This document shows, one piece after another, positions 1-9,519 of a stretch of 19,977 bases of DNA. The DNA comes from Alectoria sarmentosa (lineage: Eukaryota; Ascomycota; Lecanoromycetes; Lecanorales; Parmeliaceae), in contig WOGZ01000477.1 of assembly GCA_009733775.1 (NCBI GenBank), forward strand, positions 1-19,977, written 5' to 3'. The stretch's first letter is position 1. Each line of letters starts with the position of its first letter. The translations under genes were made by a program, and so were the position numbers. The notes under the pieces were generated by a model. That model had not been told where the DNA came from, ran no database searches, and saw only the letters and a list, made by a program, of their open reading frames with translations.

Positions 1-2150
1 TTTTAAATATAAAATTAAATAAAAAAACGTTAATAAAGATTTTAATTAATATAATATTAATAAAAATAAATTTAATAATGCGAAAAACGTAATAAAAAAC
101 TTTTATAAAAAATATTTAAATAAATCAAAATAAAAAAATTAAACATTATTCGATTAAGTTAGCGATTAATTTATAAAAAAAATTCATTATTTACTTTTTC
201 TATTTTTCTTTTCTTTTTTACAATCGTTATTATTATAATAAATAATAATAATTATATATAACTTTCGACTATTATGCGTGCGTTTTTACGTTATTTTTTT
301 AACGATAAAATCGATCGATATCGATAATAACGACGTATTAATTTAAGATTTAAATAAACACGCGACCCTCGTTATTTACATTATAAACATCTTTTAAAGT
401 CTTTTAATATCGTTTTAAAATCTCGTTATTATTATTATTAATTTCATTTAATATCATATATATAATAATTTATAAAAAAAAACTATTTAAAACATTATTA
501 AAATATATATAAACTTTAAATAAAATTTAACGTTTACGACTCGATTCGATTCGAAAAATCTTATTTAATTATATTATTTAATTTTTACGATTTTTTCTTC
601 GCTCGAAATATGAAATATCAAATAATATTAAATATTTAAATGTTTCGACGACGATTATAACGTTAATTTTTTATTAAATTACATTATTTTTAAACGTTTA
701 AAACGATAAAATGTTATAATATTAACGATGTTATAAATAAACTTTTCACGATATATTGCTATCGCTATTATTATTAACTTTTTTTAATTAAAAATAATTA
801 TTAATTAAATGTTTCGAAAATATAAAATAAATTATAAATATATTTTTTCGATTTTTATAACGTTAAAACATCGTTTTTTAAAAAAGAGAAATAATATTAC
901 GAGCGTATTTTATATTTTTAATAAAATTAACTTTTCTTTAATATCACATTTTTTTAACATTATTCGATTAAACTTAACGTGACTTAATAAAGACATTTAT
1001 TTTTATATAAATGTCTTTTTTTTATATATATATTTTTTTTTCACTTAATTGTTTTATTTAATACATTTATTTAATATAACTTTATATTAATTTTAACATT
1101 TACGAAATTATTATATCGTTAAAATCGTATAAATTTTTTATATAATAATAATTATAAAAATATATAATATAAATTTTTAAAAGTTACGAGAAATCGATTA
1201 TAAAATATTAAATACATTTTTTATATATTTTTAAATAAGCGTAATTTTATATAAAGTTCGTAAATCGTAAATAATATAATAATAAAATTAGTATAAAACG
1301 CAAATTTCTCGCTTAATAATCGTAAATCGTAAAACGTAAAATTTTAATTCGAAAAAAAATATATATATATATATATAAAACGAAAAACTTTTAAAAAAAA
1401 ACAAATTTTAAAAAAAAGAGAAAAATCAAAAGAAAAAGTTTTAAAATTAAAAAAAAATTAAAAAAAAGTTTAATCGACGTTAAATCTTAAATTCGTTTCG
1501 TTTTCGTTTGTTTTTAAATATTATAAATTTAATTTATAAACTTTAATTTATTATATATATAAAAAATATAAAAACATTTTTAAAAATATATTTCGAAGTT
1601 ATTAATAATTATAAATTTAAGTAAATAAAAAAGCTTTTATTAAAAATTCGTCGATAAAATAACATTTACGATTAATAATTTTATTAAAATAAAATTTTAA
1701 ATTAACGTATTCGATATCGATTTTTTAATAACAATTTAATCAATTAATTTTTACGTTTCGAAGAATTAAATCGAATTTATGAGATTAATTTATAAATATT
1801 ATTTTTTACGATACGACGATTTCGATTTTATAACGTTTTATTTTACTTAAAATAAAACTTTCGAAAAACGTATTTAAAATATTAACGTAATTTTCGATAA
1901 CGTTAAATAAATTCTTTTATATTTCGATATAATTTATTTTAAATTTTATTAATATTTTACGAAGATTTAAATTATAATATTAAAAATAATTGCGAATAAA
2001 TTATAAATTATGTTATTAAAAGAGAAAAAACGATTTATAAAAAATACGAATATATTTATATTATTTTACGAAATAATTTACGCAGCATTGAACTTTTTTA
2101 ATAAAGATTTTCGATTAAAAATATACGTTAAAATGTATAAAATGTGAAAA
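1..2150. repeat. AT-rich, RIP-like mutated block (left flank)
   Basis: This block is overwhelmingly A and T, with no coding frame of useful length on either strand. The few remaining cytosines are mostly followed by G, while CpA, CpT and CpC are nearly absent. That pattern is expected when C-to-T mutation has run to near completion on repeated DNA and spared CpG, as in fungal repeat-induced point mutation. The original element cannot be recognised. The block contains an (AT)n run at about 1361-1377 and a 12-bp perfect inverted repeat at 989-1018. The change to normal composition occurs over about 2080-2200. The RIP interpretation is an inference from base composition and dinucleotide use. Confidence 0.8.
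989..1018. repeat. 12-bp perfect inverted repeat with 6-nt loop
   Basis: The left arm (989-1000, aaagacatttat) is the exact reverse complement of the right arm (1007-1018), with a 6-nt loop and T-rich sequence after it. In DNA this rich in A and T short palindromes are common, but this one keeps internal G and C. It may be a relic of a transposon end or chance. No function is claimed. Confidence 0.5.
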
Positions 2151-2295
2151 GAATTATAAAAATGAAGATTGTTGAAAATTTCACCCGAAAGGCCTCGAAA
2201 CGACTTTAAGAAAAGTAGATTATTAAAAAAAGATCGCGAAAGCGAAAGCGAAATTCAGAGAAATCGAACATTAAAGAAATGTGACGGTTTAGTAT

Positions 2296-2345
2296 GAACT
2301 TGTCGGTGACAGTCAATGAGGAACTTGTCGGTGATCGCGAATGAA
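2296..2345. repeat. Two-copy 25-bp tandem repeat
   Basis: Two adjacent 25-bp units, at 2296-2320 and 2321-2345, share the block gaacttgtcggtga and an aatga-like end. A partial third unit (gtgtcggg) may follow at about 2350. The repeat lies in the transition between the AT-rich flank and the gene island, before the promoter-like repeat at 2410. No gene was found here. Confidence 0.55.
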
Positions 2346-2409
2346 GGGCGTGTCGGGGTTTTGTATAGCTTCATTTTTTTGGCCTAGGGGAGATCGGCAA
2401 CATGGGAGT

Positions 2410-2563
2410 GTTGAAAGAATGGTTGGTTCCCAGCCTCCTTCGGCCTGTTGCCATATCAGTCATATATTTTTCTACTATATAGAGTACTGCTCCAGGGGAG
2501 CTTTGGGAGAATAATTAATCCATTCTTCACATCACATCTCATCCTATCATCATATTTCAACAA
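2410..2563 (+). repeat. Dispersed promoter-like repeat, copy 1
   Basis: This segment matches 13428-13570 in the same orientation. Two blocks are strongly conserved: about 53 bp beginning gttgaaag and containing ggttggttcccagcctcc, and about 36 bp containing tgctccaggggagc. The two copies also share a final catatttcaac-like block. Between the blocks both copies have a TATA-like motif (tatatagag here), so the unit resembles a duplicated core promoter. After it, an ATG at 2587 opens only a 13-codon frame. Nearly all differences from copy 2 are C-to-T or G-to-A in this copy, which lies nearest the RIP-like flank. It could also be a remnant of a transposable-element end. Confidence 0.65.
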
Positions 2564-2929
2564 TTTTAAGTGCTTGGTGCTTGGAGATGGCGGACCCCCC
2601 ACTAACAAGATTTGGTCAGTCTGAATGAGATTATGACGTATATTTGACTCTCTTATCGTCCAATGTCGAGCTCTCTTCGACAGAAGACCAAAATCTGAAA
2701 TTTTTACAGATGTTCGTTATGACATGCTGATTACGTTTACGGGCCAGGCTCAGGCTCCTGAGATGAGCAGGACATGATGGGTTGCGGAAGTAGTCGGCTT
2801 AGGGATTGATAGGATACCGAAAAAGCTGAAGGATTGCCAAAGCCTAGCTGGCGCCAATCAATCTTGAGCGCAATGCACCACCTAGCAGCCCTTACGCCGC
2901 TCCAAAAATGCGCCTCACGGGCCTTGATC
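2564..2929. other. Intergenic, no supported gene
   Basis: Between the promoter-like repeat and the membrane-protein gene I see no coding frame with recognisable content on either strand. The composition is that of ordinary fungal intergenic DNA. Confidence 0.5.
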
Positions 2930-2938
2930 TATTTATAT
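2930..2938 (+). promoter_or_regulatory. Possible TATA element of the rhodopsin-like gene
   Basis: The motif tatttatat lies about 110 bp before an ATG at 3050 and about 190 bp before the in-frame ATG at 3130. The spacing suits a fungal TATA box serving a start near 3050. This is a motif match only. Confidence 0.35.
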
Positions 2939-3129
2939 TCGAGCATCCTTCAACTGGAGATTTTCGACTGGAAAGCGTAATTAGAATACAAACTGTACAG
3001 TCGGAGATATTTTGAGTCTTTCACCGGTTTCGTTGGTAACAGCACCAAGATGTCAATCGGCACACAGTATCCGAGGGCTGATGTAGAGGTCATTTGCCTG
3101 CCGGGACTTCAGCACTACAAGCAAGGCTG

Positions 3130-4268
3130 ATGTTTGAACAGGCAACGACCGGACTTCTCTTTGCACTGGCAATTGTTACTGCCTCCGCGCGAACAGCTAT
3201 TCGGGTCAGATTTCAACACAGACTATTTGCAGACGACGCATTCTTGATCTTCGCCTGCTTTGCATTGACTGCACTATTTGCTACCAACCTTTACTATACG
3301 TCCAATGTATATCTCGTGGAGGCCGTTCTCCAAGGCCAGTCGCAGGAAGGATCGACAGTATCGCCAGCGATCTCAAGCTATCGAAAAGCCCAATTTCTTC
3401 GAGGGTCTCTAGCTTGGCTCACCATTTTTGCTGTCAAATTCTCATTTCTATCCTTCTTCTACCCCTTGACCGATCGCCTACCCAGACTCATTCTGTATTG
3501 GAGAATGGTCGTCGCAACAAACATCATTGCATTTGTATACTGTGTTACATGTGGTTTCCTTGGGTGCCTACAATCTGGCGACGAAACTTGTGAGTAGTCG
3601 TATCGATTTCACTCTCTCAACGGTACTAATCGGTATATAGTGCAATGTCTGGCAGGCTCGAGCTCCAAAAGACTATCTTTCATGATTGGATTCGCCATAT
3701 CGCTCGACGTTCTGACTGACATCCTAAGTTCGTGTGAACCTACCCCCCAACAGAAGACAAAACTGATTCGGAATGACTACTTGCAGTTGTCAGCATCCCG
3801 GTATTCATTCTTTGGAAAGTAAGAATAAAGCTGCGTCAGAAGCTGGGCATCGCTATCTTTCTTTGCCTTAGCACTTGCATAATAGTTGTTGCAAGTGTAC
3901 GATTCTCCGGTACTCACACTCATCAAAACATTGTTCAGAGCTGGCAATACTTCTGGCTTGAAGTTGAGGCGTGTATTGCCGTGTGCATGGTATCTCTCTC
4001 CGCCTTTCGCTCAGTCTTCGCCTCGGATGAACGCAGAGCCCGATCCAAGAAAGTCAGACCATGGTATTCTTCTACAGTGGCAAAATTGAGAGAGCGCAAC
4101 AAGCTGTCTGACAGTAGTCATGGCCTCAAAAACTTCCCAACAATCCCTTCAGCCACATTATCTGGCATGCGAACATTTTTAAGATCAAGTGGACTTGGCT
4201 TAGAAACGGAGATTCATGATGAGTCAAATGATCGCAAGTCGTTGACCGATGGTCAAGTTTATGTTTAA
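3130..4268 (+). CDS. Fungal rhodopsin-like integral membrane protein (7 TM, three exons)
   Basis: Three exons (3130-3589, 3641-3727, 3787-4268) join in frame to 342 residues. Intron 1 (3590-3640) has a GTGAGT donor, a tactaat branch site and a TAG acceptor. Intron 2 (3728-3786) has GTTCGT and CAG. The protein has about seven hydrophobic segments, near residues 5-24, 36-55, 90-112, 125-147, 166-193, 202-221 and 235-258. It also has family hallmarks: an arginine-rich loop after helix 1, Asp-Asp at 35-36, a helix with FAVKFSFLSFFYPL, and LDVLTDILIVSIP in helix 5. These fit the fungus-specific rhodopsin-domain family that includes PTH11-like proteins. They are predicted plasma-membrane proteins, and most have no known ligand. 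The charged tail (about 262-342) is cytoplasmic by inference. The start is uncertain: an ATG in good context at 3050 (accaagATG) opens another frame that stops at 3128-3130, so the true N-terminus may carry a frameshift or lie at 3130. Confidence 0.85.
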
Positions 4269-5199
4269 ATGGAGCATTGTTGTGGTGTTTTGAGAGACAG
4301 GGGTATTGAGTCTATCTCAATGTCCGATTATCGGCCATGTTGGAAGGGTCTGCGTCTAAGACGAGAGAAGCGTATCGTTTGCATAACTGAGGGCAGATAG
4401 GCTTGCTCTGCCGAGTGCGTGGGGAGAAGCCGGTCCGGGACCCTCGCAGCTTGAATCTGATAATTGCCCTACAATCTAGGGTTAAACTCAATGAGAAAAA
4501 TCGAACGGCCTAGAGTATGAAATCTAAACGAATATTAGCGTGCGAAGGTTTGGAAGAAGTCATCACGGAGAGTTCCCCAATCAGACGCAAGAGAGCAATA
4601 AATATGGCATGGATCGAGGAACATGGTCAGGTACCGCGTCTATATCGTAAAGTCCTCTAGTCAAATTTTGCAATTATCAATGAAAGCTCAGTCCCGCCTT
4701 GATCAATAACAATAGTGTTGGAGATCTCGACTGGATAGCCAGCGCTAGCTGTCTATCCCCCTTGCATGTTCGCTAGAGCCGTATCCATGCATAGGCCGCA
4801 AGGGTGAGGCTGATGTGCGCCGCTCGCTTGACAAATGCAAACCCCGCATCAATGAGTCAATAATCGAAAATAGGGGGCGGTCCGACGGCTGCACCGCATT
4901 CATCAACACGTGCTCGCTTTTCCCTGTAGTTTAGGAGCTGTACCACTACTCGCCTCTTGAGCTCATTTCCCTTAAACCTTTATGCAAACCCTTAACTCAT
5001 TATTCTTGGCGAGCTCAATCAGCAGAATACCCGTGATTGAGCACAACAGTTCGAATTGACAACGGTCATCTACCACCAAGATTTGCGTTGTTTTGGACTA
5101 TGACAACACATCAAAATGATACCAGCTGTCTACCGGCGAGCCTTGCATCGTTCCAAAATGGTCTCACATACGCAATGCGCGCTTCCTCCGCTTTCAGGA
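4269..5199. other. Intergenic, no supported gene
   Basis: This stretch follows the stop of the rhodopsin-like gene and precedes the HET remnants. No frame with recognisable protein content was found. A palindromic CACGTG occurs near 4907. A 20-bp segment near 4994 resembles one near 9388 (18 of 20 bases). Nothing else stood out. Confidence 0.45.
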
Positions 5200-5560
5200 A
5201 GCGACCAGGTTCGCTCATAGAGCTACTTTCAGCTAATATTGAGGGGACTCAGCTACGATACCCCTTTAACATCGGGTCATTAGATCATAGCTCAGAATTT
5301 ATCTTTGTCGTTGTCAGCTTTCCCTTGCCCGAAGACTACAGTTAGTTCAAGGAATCTTTGTACTGCAACGAACATCTCTAATTGTTTGACTTATGATAAA
5401 CTTTACACTCCGTACCCTGCTTTCATCGAGAGATATGACCTTTTGGATCGACTTAATCTGCGTCAATACTGGTGACCTGGTGGATCAGAGGCATCATGCT
5501 GCACTGGGAGGAAAGATTTGGCAGGAAAATGCATCAGAATATACGAGCCTCACGTCATCC
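5200..5560 (+). pseudogene. HET-domain gene remnant, fragment A
   Basis: Two open pieces on the + strand carry parts of a heterokaryon-incompatibility (HET) domain. The first (about 5210-5342) reads LIELLSANIEG followed by SLDHSSEFIFVVVS, resembling the domain start where an acidic-ligand strand precedes the usual ALSYVWG motif, which here is decayed. The second (about 5393-5545) reads LRTLLSSRDMTFWIDLICVN then GDLVDQRHH and GKIWQENASEY. This matches the diagnostic order LR-x-FWIDAICINQ-x-ER-x-M-IY-x-A. A stop at 5343 and a frame change separate the pieces, no ATG start is evident, and the C-terminal part is absent. HET proteins trigger cell death on non-self fusion in fungi. This copy cannot encode a full protein. 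The family assignment of the second piece is the stronger. Confidence 0.65.
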
Positions 5561-5670
5561 GTTTTTGCATCGAAAATTAGAGTCAACCTAAAATCAGATA
5601 TGATTATTACGCATCTGTCCCGCAAAGTTGGTAGCATTCCCTCTTAATGTTGAAGTTGGCAGAAGTCTTT

Positions 5671-5800
5671 TGAAGAGTTTTAAGCCGATCAGATGTGTAC
5701 TATTCAACTTGACCAACAGGAACTTGACCAGCAGATTTCTATGATGGGCCAAATATACCGCTAAGTAAGGAACGTCGTGAGGCAGCCAAGTCATCCGAGG
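5671..5800 (+). pseudogene. HET-domain gene remnant, fragment B (second copy)
   Basis: The frame from 5684 reads ADQMCTIQLDQQELDQQISM then MGQIYR and stops at TAA 5762-5764. This is again the HET motif that normally runs [FW]-D-Q-x-CINQ-x-DL-E-QQ-x-x-M-x-IYR. A stop (5681-5683) stands directly before it. After the TAA the same frame continues VRNVV, which fits the family strand after IYRxA. Fragment A about 130 bp upstream already contains the same part of the domain, so this is a second HET copy rather than a continuation. Nothing supports expression. Confidence 0.6.
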
Positions 5801-6536
5801 AGAGCCCGCTCGGGAAGGCGGTAATATTGAAGTTGCTTCGATGGCAATGTAAAGATGGCGTACCTGATTCCGCATCTACGCATCGCACCAAACCAAACAG
5901 ATGCTGCATCTTTATTCACGATCAAAAAACTAGTCCTCACGTAGAGACCCCAGAAAACAACGAAACCGGAGAAACAAATGACATGGCGAGGTCTCTCTAG
6001 CGCCGTGATACTTCATCTGGCCGCTTGCACTATCATGGGCTTGGTGTAGTGACCGTATTTATTCGTCTTTCGAATAGTAAGAGCGAATATGCTGCGGCCT
6101 TATGTTCAAGTGATCGTTACTATTGAATTCTCCTAACAGCTGCGTACCCTTGGATACATCTGACATTCTCAATCACCCAAAACGCTCACAGAAGTCTCTC
6201 GGCTCATAAATGCAAGGCCTTACAAATGGAACAGGAGCGTGTAAACAACGAAATCTGGCAGTCATGAGGCCTTCTGGGCCCCCAGAGTATACTATTATTA
6301 TATGCTACGGTTACCAGTTGTTGACCAATGTGATCGAACAGATTCTGGTGGGCCCCAGTTCCTCATTCCAAGAGCGAATCTGGGCTGATCATATCTGGCA
6401 CTATTTACGTGCCGATGTGAGATGATGAAAAAATGACGGAGAAGAAAATATCAAGCCTATCCTGAACTCCAGTCGCATTTGAAGAGATTGACCCTGTTGG
6501 AATTCAACGTTTTAACCCTATCATTCTTGGCACGTA
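5801..6536. other. Intergenic or decayed DNA, no supported gene
   Basis: Open frames occur on both strands, including 71 codons on + at 6210-6425, but none has recognisable protein features, splice support or a convincing start. The stretch after fragment B probably includes lost C-terminal HET sequence, which I cannot demonstrate. Confidence 0.4.
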
Positions 6537-7400
6537 CTACAAGTAGCACACAACTCCATAGATCAACAAACCAACTGTCATCAACATTCCAACAAGAATT
6601 ATGAGCCCATTCAGCACGCCATGGCCCAGATATTTGGAAAACAAATTCGAAGCCTTCAGGCACTCCCAGAAGTGTAATGAGCCTGTTTGATTTTGGCGGC
6701 TCTGTGGCAATTGAATGGCGCAAAGCATACTTGGTATTCGGCTGAGGGAGATTCTTTTAGTCTCATCAGATCAAGATGTCGTGATGTTACGAAATACCTG
6801 TCACGACGATCGCTGCAGAGAGAAAGAGCCATCATCCGTGGAGACTAGGGATATCAAGGCGAAAATTCCGGAAGTATTGTCACTTGGCTTGAGTACCTAA
6901 AATGAAGTTGATCAGAGCGAAGATATTTATGTGAGGCCGAGATTGCTTTCAATGAGATGCGAACGCCGGAGGTCGATCGTAGTCCGTACTGGACAGACGC
7001 TCCCCATTTCTCCCAAAGCACCATGGAATCAGCAGTGGTCGCCGAAATGATGAAATAGCACCGGAAAAGGAAGGGTGGTTGGAACAAAGCTGCCAAGCCC
7101 ACCGTCAATGCCACAATTTGTGCTCGATGGACAATAGTGAATGAGGACGACCACAAATTTAAAGAAGAAGAAACCCGAGATAGGAAAGCGTCAGTTGCAG
7201 CGGACTATGTATTGAATTGAAAGGCATTATCCAGGTCGTGGAAGCAGAGGGAAAACATCTAAGGCATAGCGTTGGACAATTTGACGCTCCAAATGCTGTG
7301 CACGAGTACTTGCTACAGATGGCAAGTGATTCGATCCAAGATATACAGTCTATAATCGCATAAGGGCTAAGACTGTTTTGTTCGACCCGAACAATCATGA
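6537..7400 (-). other. Unassigned decayed region with possible membrane-segment remnants
   Basis: On the - strand, several short frames contain strongly hydrophobic stretches. One near 6540-6640 reads LNGLIILVGMLMTVGLLIYG and another near 7050-7130 reads AQIVALTVGLAALFQPPFLF. They are in different frames, are interrupted by stops and match no family I recognise. They may be the end of the broken membrane-protein gene just upstream or a separate lost gene. No intact coding region is supported. Confidence 0.3.
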
Positions 7401-7429
7401 TCATCTGGCTTGAATGCGAGCAGGTCGGC

Positions 7430-8763
7430 GAGGCTAAGATCATTTTGTTATATCCTTGCCAGACACGCGTTTTAATAGCTTCCTTGGCCAGGAAAAATAC
7501 GATTGCAGTGTTGACCAGCAAAGGTGAGATAGATGTAAAGCTCAGACTCGTACCGAAAAGCATGGATATCGACTGTGGCTGGTACAAGACTTGTGTCATT
7601 CATGATAATGACCTGAGCGCTGGAGTAGGCAACAAGGAGGTCATCGACTATTGCTTTCACGGAATTTGTCAGCCCGGCAAGCTTAGCTGATGCCTCTGAA
7701 GGAGCTGAGGATCTGTTTGAAAGCGACGGAGCTATTTTAGCTGGCAATACTCGAATTGATCGAGTCCCCTATTGCGGAGACATATAGAATCGTCTGATCA
7801 TTTGTAATGAGCTCAAACTGCCGAATCAGTGCGTGAGTAAGATTTCTGCTTGCAGCGAAGTCGACCCCATTAAAAAACTCAACGACTTCGATGAAATCAT
7901 CTGTAAGATTGACAGAGACATTGAAGGTCTTGGGGCCAAAACTGACGTTGCACTAGGTTGCGTCAACGCGGCATAATTTTCGCCAGCTGCGATACCAAGT
8001 ATGTGCTCTGTGGAGGTATTGTTCAAAGCGACACCAATGGCCACAATAGCGTCGCTGCTGTGACCAAAATACTATGAGTGCTCTTCACCACCACTGCTGT
8101 CCGAGAAATTGCCGGCGACGGGGTAGATGTTTAGATCAACTTCGTTTTGAATGACGAATTCGGTATTTGAATTGTAAATACATTCGACATCTGCGCGGAG
8201 GCCAATTTCTTGATATCTGTAACTCAGTGCAAGCAGATTGTCCGTGATGGGACCATCTGCAAGCCCGACAGACGCCCCAACACCATACGATCCACCGTTG
8301 TATGTACAGCGGGTGTTGTCAAACTTCGAATGCTGTGGGAATCCACCATCTACAGTCATCGCAGACGCAGTTGATGCGAGCAAAGATCCTAGCATCCTCA
8401 CGTGTGGGGAGAAGTTGAGCAGACCCTTCGTGGTTCGAAGAAGAGGCCCGTTTTTACCGATCTCTGAGGGCCATCCTTTGATCAGAGCTGAGTTTTGAAA
8501 CTGCGGAACGAGGAGGAATCCCAGTGCTGGTCCCTGTGTCACGACGAGCGTTGATGTAACAGCGCCAGCCCAAAGAGCAGATGGTACAAGCATTCCAAGA
8601 ACAAATACAAGCGTGAGCAAGAGGAACTTGACGCGAAGGCCCCAGGCTGTACGTGCGGCGGAAATCAGGGGCGATAGAGAGCCTTGTGGGACCTCTTGAG
8701 TAAGAACGCTTGATTGTCATAGCTCGCTCTCCGGTACTGAGGGTCAATGTGGCTTGGTCGCAT
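7430..8763 (-). pseudogene. Broken gene for a large fungal membrane protein
   Basis: On the - strand, consecutive pieces in changing frames read as one protein. It starts at ATG 8763-8761 (MRPSHIDPQYRRASYDNQAF), shifts frame near 8705 into LTQEVPQGSLSPLISAARTA and the hydrophobic segment KFLLLTLVFVLGMLVPSALW, then continues through KFDNTRCTYNGGSYGVGASV and ADVECIYNSNTEFVI to an in-frame TAG at 8072-8074. Reading resumes in the same frame (SSDAIVAIGVALNN), shifts near 7955 to CNVSFGPKTFNVSVNLTDDF, meets TAA at 7737-7739, shifts to LTNSVKAIVDDLLVAYSSAQ, and shifts again near 7560 to a final hydrophobic stretch LLVNTAIVFFLAKEAIKTRV. The layout is an N-terminal helix, a glycosylated extracellular domain with conserved cysteines, and a C-terminal helix. 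It resembles uncharacterised Pezizomycotina membrane proteins. At least four frame changes and two stops make it non-functional. Confidence 0.7.
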
Positions 8764-9519
8764 GCCGGTATTTCAATTGGGCATGGGTCCCAGTCAGCGT
8801 AATTACGTAAGCGAGGTGCCGAGTATCTACTTTATGGGTGATTGCCTCAGTCCCTCAGAGTGCTAAGCTCGCTAAACCCCAATATGGGTGACCACTTTGT
8901 ACCATACATCGCAAGCCTTTTTGACAGCTTCCTACATCCCCCCCTGGTTTTGAATTTGATGTATGTGTCGTTGAACATACATCGACTTAGAAAGGTGTTG
9001 CGTAGAGTCTCTTGAGCTCACCTGGAGTTCCTACCGACAATTTCCGCCCGTTGCATGTACACGAAGTGGGAGAAGCGGTCAACTTCTCTCATCGAGTTAT
9101 CTGCTCCTGTTCACCGACGTATGTACTTCAATGTCTTTAGCCACGCGCAATGTTCCTAAAGGGCCACGTCGCCATGGCTAGATCACGACCCGAGTCCGAC
9201 AAGAGGGGTTTGCGCCATAACGAGAATCATAACAACGATGACTGTATGATCAACAGGCTCTCGAACACCCCGCACCGGCAGTTCATATTTTGCTGTATGA
9301 CACACACACGCGGCGGTCTCATCTCACATATGCCAGGCCCAAATTAGTAGCCGGAGCCTCAATTCGCCACCGTCAGCACTAAACCCAATTCATTATTCTT
9401 CGCGAGATGATGGCTACTTTGAAGCAGGCCTCCAGGCTCTAGAAATGATTGACCTGCACCTCCGAATTTCGAATAGCCGAACATAGCTGCTCTAGGTACA
9501 CTTCTCAGGCAAGAAATCC
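8764..9519. other. Intergenic, no supported gene
   Basis: This stretch lies upstream of the broken membrane-protein gene and downstream of the arylsulfotransferase-like gene. Small frames on + (for example 9150-9347) show no protein-like features. It probably holds the former promoter of one gene and the 3' end of the other. Confidence 0.45.

Noticed and set aside
4980..5010. Short similarity between about 4994-5013 and 9388-9407
   Set aside because: Only about 20 bp match (18 of 20) and the surroundings do not align, so it is too weak to call a repeat.
6210..6425. 71-codon + strand frame between the HET remnants and the membrane-protein remnants
   Set aside because: It has no recognisable motif, no splice or promoter support, and sits in decayed sequence. 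It is likely chance.
8238..8498. 86-codon + strand frame
   Set aside because: It is antisense to the conserved part of the broken membrane-protein gene, so it is a shadow frame.
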